A stretch of DNA of 21,925 nucleotides from QHCE01 sp038260095 (lineage in GTDB: Bacteria > Actinomycetota > Actinomycetes > Mycobacteriales > QHCE01). Shown here in pieces: positions 6,220-13,490 of the stretch (the stretch's first letter is position 1; the number at the start of each line of letters is the position of its first letter). Both the position numbers and the translations under genes were made by a program. The stretch is from assembly GCA_038260095.1 (NCBI GenBank), contig JBBSOC010000032.1, forward strand, positions 1 through 21,925. Direction: 5' to 3'. The notes under the pieces were generated by a model. That model ran no database searches and had not been told where the DNA came from. It saw nothing but the letters and a program-made list of their open reading frames with translations.

Positions 6220-7631
6220 GTAGCCCTACTTTTTTGGCCGGCGCTGGAGTCTTAGTAGTGATGGCTGGTGCTTGCGCCATGGCCGACGCCGCCCTTGCTC
6301 GAATCGCGCCGACTCGGGTCGTCGAGCTCGTTCGTGACCGCATACGTGGTGCCCGGGCGCTATCCGTGGTGATTCGGTCCCTGGCTCCGCACATAAGCCT
6401 GTTGATCTTGCTGCGCTTGGCGTGCGAGCTCACCGCGACCGTACTGGTGGCCTGGGTAGCGATACACGCTTGGGGGCTAGGTGCGGCCGCGCTTGCCACC
6501 ACGGCCACGGCCATGACATTAGTGAGTTTCGTGCTCGTCGGTGTGGGGCCGCGCACACTCGGGCGGCAGCATCCGTATGCAGTGGCGCTGGCCCTTGCCG
6601 GCATCATCTGGCGACTTGGTTACGTGCTCGGACCATTGGCGCGCCTACTCATCGCTGTGGGTAACGCCGTGACTCCCGGAAAGGGGTACCGGGAGGGTCC
6701 ATTTGCCACCGAAGTGGAGTTGCGCGAGCTACTCGACCTTGCTGAGCAGCGTGGCGATGTGGAGCACGACGAGCGTGACATGATCCACTCGGTGTTCGAA
6801 CTTGGCGACACTATGGTGCGCGAGGTGATGGTTCCCCGTACCGATGTGGTCTGGATTGAGTCGAGTAAAACTGTGGATCAAGCGCTGGCTCTCGCGCTGC
6901 GAAGCGGCTTTTCGCGCATCCCGGTAGTGGGAGCCGACGTCGACGACATCGTCGGCGTGGTGTATCTCAAGGACGTTGCGCTCGCCCTACATGATCAGTC
7001 ATCGGCGCAAGGCGCGCAGCGAAGAGGCTCCGCCAAAAAGGCATCTGCCAAGGCCGCAGGAGCCGCCGCCTACGAAGGTAGGCAAGGCGACGAGAACACC
7101 GGCAGGGACTTTTGGGCGGAGCCTCTGAGTACAGTGATGCGGCCGGCGGAGTTTATCCCTGAGTTCAAACCGATCGACGATCTGCTGCGCGAAATGCAGG
7201 CGCGCCGGATCCATATCGCCATCGTGGTAGACGAATACGGTGGTACAGCAGGTTTGGTCACTATTGAAGATATTGTGGAAGAGATCGTCGGGGAGATTGC
7301 CGACGAGTATGACAACGAGCGCCCCGCTATTGAGCAGATCGACTCTGAGACCGTGCGCGTGACCGCACGTCTTTCGGTGGCGGACCTGGCTGATGAGCTG
7401 AGAGTGCGACTGCCCAACGGTGACGCAGAGACTGTCGGTGGCCTGTTAGCTCATGCTTTAGGGAAGGTTCCGATTCCTGGCGCAACAGCGCTCATCGCAG
7501 GTCTGAAGCTGACTGCCGAGTCAGCGGGAGGCCGACGCAATCGGGTCGACACCGTACTGGTGGAACGACAGCCGGTAGAGGGACAGGCCAACATGTCGAG
7601 CGCGTTCCGGGCCGCCGAGTCAGCCCGATGA
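6216..7631 (+). CDS. CNNM/CBS/CorC-type membrane protein (hemolysin C family)
   Basis: A 471-residue membrane protein. The N-terminal CNNM (DUF21) part has hydrophobic helices at about 4-26, 60-84, 88-112 and 122-148, with GPRTLGRQHP in the position of the usual PK(T/L)LG element. The cytoplasmic part has CBS1 (about 207-260, VMVPRTDVVWIE and SRIPVVG) and CBS2 (about 308-360, HIAIVVDEYGGTAGLVTIED). A C-terminal CorC/HlyC domain spans about 372-452. Homologues are linked to Mg/Co homeostasis, and CBS pairs bind nucleotides. Unusually, residues 261-298 between the two CBS motifs form an Ala/Lys/Arg/Gln-rich insertion. GTG 6216 overlaps the ybeY stop; the 3' end overlaps the era start (ATGA). 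Transport activity is inferred from family only. Confidence 0.93.
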   Translation: MSSPTFLAGAGVLVVMAGACAMADAALARIAPTRVVELVRDRIRGARALSVVIRSLAPHISLLILLRLACELTATVLVAWVAIHAWGLGAAALATTATAMTLVSFVLVGVGPRTLGRQHPYAVALALAGIIWRLGYVLGPLARLLIAVGNAVTPGKGYREGPFATEVELRELLDLAEQRGDVEHDERDMIHSVFELGDTMVREVMVPRTDVVWIESSKTVDQALALALRSGFSRIPVVGADVDDIVGVVYLKDVALALHDQSSAQGAQRRGSAKKASAKAAGAAAYEGRQGDENTGRDFWAEPLSTVMRPAEFIPEFKPIDDLLREMQARRIHIAIVVDEYGGTAGLVTIEDIVEEIVGEIADEYDNERPAIEQIDSETVRVTARLSVADLADELRVRLPNGDAETVGGLLAHALGKVPIPGATALIAGLKLTAESAGGRRNRVDTVLVERQPVEGQANMSSAFRAAESAR

Positions 7632-8617
7632 GCAGACAGCTCGGTGGCGAGCCCGACTCCGCGGATCATGGTGCTGCCGGATACCTCCCGGATCACAGCC
7701 CCGTCGAATATCCACCGGATCATCGGGCTGGCTTTGCCTGCTTCGTGGGGCGACCCAACGTCGGTAAATCCACGCTGGCCAACGCACTGGTGGGCAGCAA
7801 AATCGCGATCACCAGTAACCGGCCCCAGACCACCCGGCACGCGGTTCGAGGTATTGTGCACCGCCAAGATGCCCAGCTGGTGCTGGTGGACACTCCTGGC
7901 CTGCATCGGCCTCGTACGCTGCTGGGCCAGCGCCTCAATGACGTCGTGCGGGCCACGTGGTCAGAGGTGGACGTGGTGGGTTTCTGTGTCCCGGCGGATC
8001 AGCCGGTGGGCCCTGGCGACCGCTATATTGCCGCGGAGCTAGCTCGGCTAAACCAGAAAAGCGCGGGGGCCAGCACCTTCGCGATCGTGACCAAGACCGA
8101 CCTGGTGGATCGAGATCAGCTGGCCAATCAGCTCATCGCGGTCTCCCAGCTGGGGGAATTTCGTGAAATCATTCCCGTGTCCGCTGCCGCGGGCGATCAA
8201 GTAGAGCTACTGGCCGATTTGTTGGTGGCAGCTTTACCTATTTCACCTCCGCTGTATCCGGCAGGTGAGCTCACCGATGAGCCTGAGCAGGTTATGGTCG
8301 CGGAGCTGATTCGGGAGGCCGCGCTAGAAGGCGTTCGTGATGAACTGCCGCATTCGGTGGCGGTGATCGTGGAAGAGATGGGTCCGCGTGAGGGGCGCAA
8401 GGACTTACTCGACATTTACGCCAATGTATACGTGGAGCGCCAAAGCCAGAAGGCGATCATCCTGGGTGCGCGTGGCGCGCGGATGAAACAGATTGGAACC
8501 AGCTCCCGTGCGCATATTGAAGCACTGCTGGGAATGAAGGTGTACTTGGATCTGCACGTGAAAATTGCCAAAGACTGGCAGCGCGATCCGCGTCAGCTGC
8601 GCCGTCTGGGTTTCTAG
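7628..8617 (+). CDS. era: GTPase Era (16S rRNA / 30S assembly)
   Basis: A 329-residue GTPase with all G motifs: G1 GRPNVGKS (41-48), G2 Thr in RPQTTRH, G3 DTPG (88-91), G4 TKTD (155-158) and G5 SA after IIPV. The C-terminal KH domain, KAIILGARGARMKQIG with GARG as the GxxG loop, ends in RDPRQLRRLGF. Era binds the 3' end of 16S rRNA and assists 30S maturation, consistent with its place after ybeY. The start is ATG 7628, overlapping the previous stop (ATGA); no later in-frame start suits the P-loop. Residues 1-34 are an extra Asp/Pro/His-rich tail compared with E. coli Era. recO, which often follows era in actinobacteria, is not present; a convergent HEPN gene is there instead. Confidence 0.97.
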   Translation: MSRQLGGEPDSADHGAAGYLPDHSPVEYPPDHRAGFACFVGRPNVGKSTLANALVGSKIAITSNRPQTTRHAVRGIVHRQDAQLVLVDTPGLHRPRTLLGQRLNDVVRATWSEVDVVGFCVPADQPVGPGDRYIAAELARLNQKSAGASTFAIVTKTDLVDRDQLANQLIAVSQLGEFREIIPVSAAAGDQVELLADLLVAALPISPPLYPAGELTDEPEQVMVAELIREAALEGVRDELPHSVAVIVEEMGPREGRKDLLDIYANVYVERQSQKAIILGARGARMKQIGTSSRAHIEALLGMKVYLDLHVKIAKDWQRDPRQLRRLGF

Positions 8618-8675
8618 CGGCTGCATTAGAGTCCTTAACTATCCCGGCTAGACACTGTTATGGCCCTGAGCTGTC

Positions 8676-9365
8676 TTACCGTGTCGGTCGTTGGGCTATA
8701 AGTCTTGGCATCTGGCTGTTGGCTGAGACGTAGGCGCGAAGGTCGGGCGAGATCAACCCGGTCAGGGTGAGCAGATCATCGTAGCGACTGATTAGGTCTT
8801 GCCTTAGCAGCGGTTCGTGGTGTGCTACACGATTGCGTAGCTTGTGTAACCGTCCGATCGGGCGGTTGACTGTCTGTCGGCTTGTTCCAGGCGTGAATGC
8901 CTTGTGTAGGTACGGAATCCACAGTGGGTGGTGGTGAGCGGCGATGGAAAGGTAGCGCCAAAATCCAAACGATAGTTCCGCGATAATCTTGCCAGGTGGG
9001 GCGCCAGGCCCGGCTTCGGTGACTGCGTGATAAATCTGATCTCGGGGTGCCCGGTTGCTGTCGATGCGTGTTCCGTTTTGGGCAGTTCGCCAGGTAATTG
9101 GGAACAGTCGGTGCGCGGCCAGAGTCCAATGCTTCGCCCCAGCCTTTGTGTTCGCGACGATCGCGGTGTCGTAGGCGTTCCGCAGCGCAACCTCAAGGTG
9201 GGCTAGGTCGTGTTGGAATGCCGCAGTGATAGTGGCATTCCACTCACACAGGTTAAGGGCCAGTGAGCGATCGGCGCCTGCCGTTGCCAGGTACACGCCG
9301 AATCTGGGTGCGGAGAGCCATGCTTCGACCCAACGTCCCGGTTGGTTCGCTGTCACTGGTAACAC
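8676..9365 (-). CDS. HEPN-domain Abi_2-like (abortive infection family) protein
   Basis: A 229-residue soluble protein that looks complete. The pattern WLSAPRFGVYLATAG, LCEWNATITAAFQHDLAHLEVALRNAYD (residues 40-66, in pieces), GPGAPPGKIIAELSFGFWRYL and RLHKLRNRVAHHEPLL is that of actinobacterial 'Abi family' proteins (Abi_2, PF07751 by recollection). The HEPN ribonuclease signature RxxxxH is present: R177-NRVA-H182, followed by H183 and E184. HEPN proteins of this type are metal-independent RNases, often toxins or phage-defence effectors. The GTG 9365 start has no clear ribosome site; an in-frame GTG three codons later is an alternative. It is convergent with era (58 bases). A structured RNA candidate lies 35 bases upstream on the same strand. 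Defence or toxin function is inference. Confidence 0.85.
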   Translation of the reverse strand: MLPVTANQPGRWVEAWLSAPRFGVYLATAGADRSLALNLCEWNATITAAFQHDLAHLEVALRNAYDTAIVANTKAGAKHWTLAAHRLFPITWRTAQNGTRIDSNRAPRDQIYHAVTEAGPGAPPGKIIAELSFGFWRYLSIAAHHHPLWIPYLHKAFTPGTSRQTVNRPIGRLHKLRNRVAHHEPLLRQDLISRYDDLLTLTGLISPDLRAYVSANSQMPRLIAQRPTR

Positions 9366-9400
9366 CTTAGCGCCGGCTGTAGTAGAGTGGTTCTTGGATT

Positions 9401-9441
9401 GCCCCGGATGACCCCTGACCTTGCGGTTATGTCACCGGGGC
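9401..9441 (-). ncRNA. Candidate structured RNA / leader hairpin upstream of the HEPN gene
   Basis: Read on the minus strand: GCCCCGG (9441-9435) pairs with CCGGGGC (9407-9401). A continuing TGAC/GTCA stem has one bulged U. A 3/5-base internal loop (AUA and CAGGG) and then ACC-GCAA-GGU follow, the tip being a GNRA tetraloop (9424-9421). A GNRA loop forms only on the minus strand, so the RNA should be transcribed in the direction of the HEPN gene. No U-tract follows, so it is not a terminator. It could be part of a longer ncRNA, an RNA antitoxin or a 5' leader element. The hairpin is seen; transcription and function are inference. Confidence 0.45.
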
Positions 9442-9549
9442 TCTGAACTTTTAGGGCTATTGCGAAGTATCTGTTGGGTGGCCTTGAAGCGTCGGGTCGC
9501 CGTGCCAATAAAACCTGGTCCTAGCGTAAGCCACTTTCCCTGAAAACGC

Positions 9550-9587
9550 TGAAGGGGCGCCCACCACGATCGGTGGGCGCCCCTTCA
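9550..9587 (-). terminator. Strong intrinsic terminator after the fasciclin gene
   Basis: A perfect 16-bp stem (9550-9565 with 9572-9587), with arm TGAAGGGGCGCCCACC and a 6-base loop, lies 20 bases after the stop of the fasciclin gene. On the minus strand it is followed by GTTTTC, a short U-tract. It should end the Mo-oxidoreductase/fasciclin transcript and insulate the region upstream of the HEPN gene. Confidence 0.9.
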
Positions 9588-9607
9588 CGTTGAGGTTCCT
9601 TCAGGGC

Positions 9608-10264
9608 TTAGTTTTTGGAAGCTGAGCTCGCGGAAGCCTCGCCGGCTGTTACCTTCGTTGAAGGGTCGAGCACGGTGTCAATGATGTACACAGTTGCGTT
9701 CTCGGTCTGCACATTTCCACAGAGAACATGGGCCGTGCCGTTCACTGTGAAGTTCTCTCCGCTACCAGTAACAGTGAGCGACTCCCCGGTAAGGGTTTTG
9801 TGAGTGCCGGCCAACTGCTCAGGAGAGAGCCTGCCGGGAACCACATGGTACTGCAGTACCTTGGTCAACTTGGCCTTGTCAGCAAGTAGCGCCTTCAAGC
9901 TATCTGCTGGAATCTTTGCGAATGCGGGATCGGCTGGCGCGAACACCGTAATGTTTTGAGTGGTGTTCAACGTGTCACCAAGACCAGCCACACCAACAGC
10001 CTTGACCAAGGTGGTCAGAAGTGGGTTGGTGCTGGCTGCGGTAGCAACCGGTTGGCTAGACATGCTGGAAAAGCTGCCCTTTGCGTCACCTTTGGGCACA
10101 CCGGCACAGCCGGCCCCAAAGGGCATGGCGCTAGTGGCCGTTGCCGAAGTTCCCGACTTGTTGTTGTCGTTCTTCTTGCTGTCTTTGGAGTTGCTACCAC
10201 ACGCTGCGAGCGTGACGGTGAGTGCTCCGATCGCCAGGATGGCGGCGACCTTACGCTTCAACAT
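9608..10264 (-). CDS. Fasciclin-domain surface lipoprotein (MPT70/MPT83-like)
   Basis: A 218-residue lipoprotein. MLKRKVAAILAIGALTVTLAAC is a lipoprotein signal with lipobox LAAC (C22). A Lys/Asn/Ser/Thr-rich linker follows (23-50). One fasciclin domain spans about 73-205: NPLLTTLVKAV, NITVFAPADPAFAKIP, KLTKVLQYHVVPG and ATVYIIDTVLDP. Fasciclin domains mediate adhesion; in mycobacteria MPT83/MPT70 are of this type. The start is ATG 10264, where AGAAAGAGAG (10271-10280) serves as ribosome site; an 18-residue upstream extension would hide the signal peptide and is rejected. The gene lies 110 bases after the Mo oxidoreductase gene on the same strand and ends at a strong terminator. Confidence 0.93.
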   Translation of the reverse strand: MLKRKVAAILAIGALTVTLAACGSNSKDSKKNDNNKSGTSATATSAMPFGAGCAGVPKGDAKGSFSSMSSQPVATAASTNPLLTTLVKAVGVAGLGDTLNTTQNITVFAPADPAFAKIPADSLKALLADKAKLTKVLQYHVVPGRLSPEQLAGTHKTLTGESLTVTGSGENFTVNGTAHVLCGNVQTENATVYIIDTVLDPSTKVTAGEASASSASKN

Positions 10265-10342
10265 TAAGGACTCTCTTTCTGCACATAGCATTGGACTAGT
10301 CGTGCTGTGCGCTTGCAATGTATGTCACTGGAATCGCTTAAC

Positions 10343-10369
10343 CTTCGGCGCGGCTACCGAATGGGATGG
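10343..10369 (-). promoter_or_regulatory. Possible SigK-like promoter of the fasciclin gene
   Basis: On the minus strand CCATCC (10369-10364) and CCGAAG (10348-10343) are separated by 15 bases, 80-105 bases before the fasciclin start. The mycobacterial SigK consensus, from memory, is CCATCC, 16-17 bases, CCGAAT, and SigK drives mpt70/mpt83 there. The hexamers fit nearly perfectly but the spacing is one to two bases short and no sigK/rskA is in the window, so this is tentative. Confidence 0.25.
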
Positions 10370-10374
10370 CTCCG

Positions 10375-12039
10375 TTACTCAATCGTTACAACGATGTTGT
10401 GCCACCCGCTGGAACCGTTTGGGAACGGCTTCGCGCGATCCGCGGTTTGCAGCTGGCCGTTGCCGTCTGTGGCGCGGGCGGTGATCCGATGGAACCCTGG
10501 CGTGGCGTCCCAGCGGTACACCCACTGCCGCCAGACGTCCTTCGACATCGCCGTGCCAAGTTCAGCTTGTTGCCAGGGGCCCTCGTCGATCTTTACCTCT
10601 ACCTTGGAGATGCCATGGTGTTGAGCCCACGCCACGCCACCCACATTGATCCGCCCCGGGCCTTGGCTTGACAGTGGCTGCGGTGTTTCGATTCGCGCAG
10701 ACGTCTTGATCGGCGCGACTTTCGCCCAGTCTCGCTGTACCCAGTAGGCGTCATAAGCGTTGAACGTGGTGGCCTCCATATCCACCACCCACTTACACGC
10801 CGAGCAGTAGCCGTACAGCCCCGGTACAACCACCCGGGCCGGAAAGCCGTGGTTGAACGGCAGCGGTTCACCGTTCATGCCGACCGCTAGTAAGGCGTCG
10901 CGTCCATCCATGATTGCCGCCAGCGGCGCCCCAATCGTCATCCCGTCAACCGAGCGGCACACCAACTGGTCGGCCTTTCTCGAGATGCCTCGCTGCTTGA
11001 GTAGCGGTCCCAATGCCACACCGAGCCACGTGGCGTTTCCCACCAACCGGTCTCCGACTTCATTAGAGACGCAGGTCATGGTGATCATGCGCTCGATCAT
11101 TGGGAGTTTGAGCAGCTCGTCAAAGCTGAACGTGATCGGTTCGTTTACCATGCCATGGATGCGGAGCTGCCAGTCTTGCGTGCGGACCTGCGGCACCACC
11201 AGAGTGGTGTCTACCTTGTAGAACGTGGAGTTAGGAGTGACATAACTCGTAACTCCGGACAGTTTGAGGTCTGCCCCGGCGGGGATCGGCGGCGCCGGGT
11301 CAACCGGCACGGGCAGCTTCACGGCCTCGCGCGAGGCACGTGCGTTGTAGAGCACGCCCTGCAGCCACCGACCCACGGATTCGGTAGCGATCGCGGCGCC
11401 GGCGAACACCGAACCGGCGATGAGCAGTGAGCGGCGCGAAGGGCTCGATCGGAGCTCCCTATGTTCGGACTGTTCTGACTCCGGCTGGGGCTGCTTACTG
11501 GCCTTGGCAACGTTATCGCTGGAGGCGGTGCCAAATTCAGTATCACCGGCTAGAGTTGCCGTCTTAGATACCAAATCGGCCCTATGTAGTGCTCGTACTA
11601 GCACCACGAGCGCTATCGCGCCCGCGGCGGGCGCCGCGATAGCTGGCAGCACGTCGAGCAGCTGAGCGACCGGCCGAGATGCCGCCGCCGCGATGCCAAC
11701 CACGCCGAAGATCGCTACGCCGATCACGCCAAAAAGCAGCCGTCGGACTGCGATCACCCCGACTATCGCGGCGAAGACGGCAAGTATCACCAAGATTCCG
11801 CTCTGCAGCACGAGTTTGTCGTTAAAGCCAAAGTGGGCAATCGCCCATTCTTTTACCGGCGTGGGCGTAGCGTCGATCACCGACTGGCCTACCGTAATTA
11901 CTGGTGAGGCCTGTGGCCTGATCAGGGCCGCTACCAGCTCAGCTACCCCGAGCGCAAACGCGGTGGCGATGATTCCGCATAGTGCACCAGTAATACCGCG
12001 CACCGGGATGCCAATCCTTGGTAGACGAATCTTTGGCAC
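10375..12039 (-). CDS. Membrane-anchored molybdopterin-dependent oxidoreductase (sulfite oxidase family)
   Basis: A 554-residue protein. Hydrophobic helices lie at about 16-40, 77-97, 101-119 and 128-150. After a charged linker there is a twin-arginine-like SRRSLLIAGSVFAGAA (201-216). The Mo-pterin domain follows (about 255-440), with molybdenum ligand C323 in MTCVSNEVGDRLVGNA and the landmarks FNHGFPARVVVPGLYGY and SACKWV. A C-terminal Ig-like Mo-co dimerisation domain spans about 445-554 (VEVKIDEGPWQQAEL to WRQWVYRWDA). The catalytic domain should be outside the membrane. GTG 12039 has an excellent ribosome site, AAAGGAG (12047-12053), seven bases away. Such enzymes oxidise small sulfur or related compounds; the substrate here is unknown. 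It is upstream of and co-directional with the fasciclin lipoprotein. Confidence 0.93.
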   Translation of the reverse strand: MPKIRLPRIGIPVRGITGALCGIIATAFALGVAELVAALIRPQASPVITVGQSVIDATPTPVKEWAIAHFGFNDKLVLQSGILVILAVFAAIVGVIAVRRLLFGVIGVAIFGVVGIAAAASRPVAQLLDVLPAIAAPAAGAIALVVLVRALHRADLVSKTATLAGDTEFGTASSDNVAKASKQPQPESEQSEHRELRSSPSRRSLLIAGSVFAGAAIATESVGRWLQGVLYNARASREAVKLPVPVDPAPPIPAGADLKLSGVTSYVTPNSTFYKVDTTLVVPQVRTQDWQLRIHGMVNEPITFSFDELLKLPMIERMITMTCVSNEVGDRLVGNATWLGVALGPLLKQRGISRKADQLVCRSVDGMTIGAPLAAIMDGRDALLAVGMNGEPLPFNHGFPARVVVPGLYGYCSACKWVVDMEATTFNAYDAYWVQRDWAKVAPIKTSARIETPQPLSSQGPGRINVGGVAWAQHHGISKVEVKIDEGPWQQAELGTAMSKDVWRQWVYRWDATPGFHRITARATDGNGQLQTADRAKPFPNGSSGWHNIVVTIE

Positions 12040-12320
12040 GTGGCGTCTCCTTTAGTGCTTGCGGCGTCGATGGTGTGGTCAGAGGGCGTCTGGGGACCTC
12101 CTCTAGCTAAAGTATTCGCAGCAGAGCCCGTGTTTGGTTGCATTTGCGCGGCCAGTCGGTGGCCAATGTGGGGCTAGACGTCATACTGTGACCACTGCAC
12201 GTACACAGACGATCAGCGATCGACGCCCGCTAGGTGACATTGAGCGTGGCAGCGATGGGTTGACCGCAGTGCTAGTACCTTTCATGAGCAAGTCGATCGT
12301 TAGCAGGATGGAGCTCACCG
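12040..12320. other. Divergent promoter region between Mo oxidoreductase and MoxR genes
   Basis: No gene is seen. On the minus strand TACTTT (12114-12109) fits a TANNNT -10 for the oxidoreductase gene. On the plus strand TACTGT (12184-12189) fits a -10 for the moxR gene. Neither has a clear -35, so both are weak candidates. Confidence 0.3.
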
Positions 12321-13427
12321 GTGACCGGCTATTACACCGACCAACTCACCCCAGCCGAGGTATCGACGTTTGGCAACGTATTCGGCCGTGTCGCCATGAA
12401 CGTAGAAGCGGTGCTGTTGGGTAAGGCAGATGTGGTGCGCTTTGCGCTGACCGCGATGTTCGCCGAAGGTCACTTACTCATTGAGGATGTGCCCGGCGTG
12501 GGTAAGACGACGATTGCGAGAGCCATCGCCGCCAGCGTGCAGGGCCAGTGGCGCCGTATTCAGTTCACGCCTGACCTGCTGCCCTCAGACGTCACCGGCG
12601 TCACGATCTTCAACCAAGGAACCCGAACGTTTGAGTTTCATCCGGGTCCGGTCTTCGCCAACGTGGTGATTGCCGACGAAATCAATCGGGCCTCGCCCAA
12701 GACTCAATCCGCTCTACTGGAGGTCATGGAGGAGTCTTACGTCACTATCGACGGGGTTCGTCATGCTGTGCCGCGACCGTTCCTGGTGGTAGCCACACAG
12801 AACCCCATCGAGATGGACGGCACTTACCGGTTACCGGAGGCCCAGCTTGACCGCTTCCTTATGCGGATATCGGTGGGTTACCCCAGTGAGGCGGTAGAAG
12901 TCGATGTGGTTCGCGGCGCCGTAGGGGGGCGCTCGGTCGAGGCATTGCGCCCGGTCACCGACACCGAGACCATTTCTCGGATGATCATGCTGGCGCAGCG
13001 GGTCTACATCGCTCCGCCGTTGTACTCCTACATGGTGAGTTTGGCCGCGGCGACCCGCGAAGTTCCCGACGTGCGCGTGGGAGTGAGCCCGCGAGGCGCC
13101 ATAGCGCTCACCCGTGCCGCTCAAGTGCTGGCGTTATCGTACGGTCGCGGCTACGTGGTGCCCGAAGACATTAAAGCTTTGGTAGAGCCGGTATACGCGC
13201 ACCGCTTGGTGATGTCGCCAGACGCCGCTCTGCGTGGCCGCAGCTCTGTGGCGGCGCTGCGCGATGTAGTTGAGGCGGTTTCGATCCCGCGTCCAGGCGC
13301 GCCGAACGAGACGGCGCCTGCCGCCCTACCGGTGCACTCAGGTCCGCCAGCGCCGCAGTATGGGTACCCGCAAGGCGTTCAGGGTCAACCGCAACACGGC
13401 CAACCACAGGGTGCGAGCCAGCGCTAA
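12321..13427 (+). CDS. MoxR-type AAA+ ATPase
   Basis: A 368-residue cytoplasmic AAA+ protein with Walker A VPGVGKTT (K62), Walker B VVIADEINRASPKTQ (D119, E120), sensor 1 VATQNPIEMDGTYRLPEAQLDRF and sensor 2 SPRGAIAL. The last 30 residues are Gln/Gly/Pro-rich (QYGYPQGVQGQPQ), a low-complexity tail beyond the usual MoxR length. MoxR ATPases act as chaperones that activate or insert partner complexes, typically with DUF58/VWA proteins, and a DUF58 gene follows after 63 bases. GTG 12321 is the start, with GGAG at 12310-12313. First gene of a three-gene set with DUF58 and the TgpA-like protein. Confidence 0.95.
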   Translation: MTGYYTDQLTPAEVSTFGNVFGRVAMNVEAVLLGKADVVRFALTAMFAEGHLLIEDVPGVGKTTIARAIAASVQGQWRRIQFTPDLLPSDVTGVTIFNQGTRTFEFHPGPVFANVVIADEINRASPKTQSALLEVMEESYVTIDGVRHAVPRPFLVVATQNPIEMDGTYRLPEAQLDRFLMRISVGYPSEAVEVDVVRGAVGGRSVEALRPVTDTETISRMIMLAQRVYIAPPLYSYMVSLAAATREVPDVRVGVSPRGAIALTRAAQVLALSYGRGYVVPEDIKALVEPVYAHRLVMSPDAALRGRSSVAALRDVVEAVSIPRPGAPNETAPAALPVHSGPPAPQYGYPQGVQGQPQHGQPQGASQR

Positions 13428-13490
13428 CGTCAACAGAGTGGTTTGCTTTCCGGCGGCTCCTGCGGTCAGGATGTGCGAAAGGAGGTCCGA

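Noticed and set aside
9401..9441. The same hairpin read on the plus strand as a terminator
   Set aside because: No plus-strand gene leads into it, and the GNRA loop is only present on the minus strand.
9550..9587. Hairpin as a second ncRNA element
   Set aside because: Perfect stem 20 bases after a stop codon with a following U-tract is fully explained as a terminator.
10307..12055. Several plus-strand frames opposite the Mo oxidoreductase gene
   Set aside because: Antisense open frames of a G+C-rich gene; the minus-strand protein has clear catalytic motifs.
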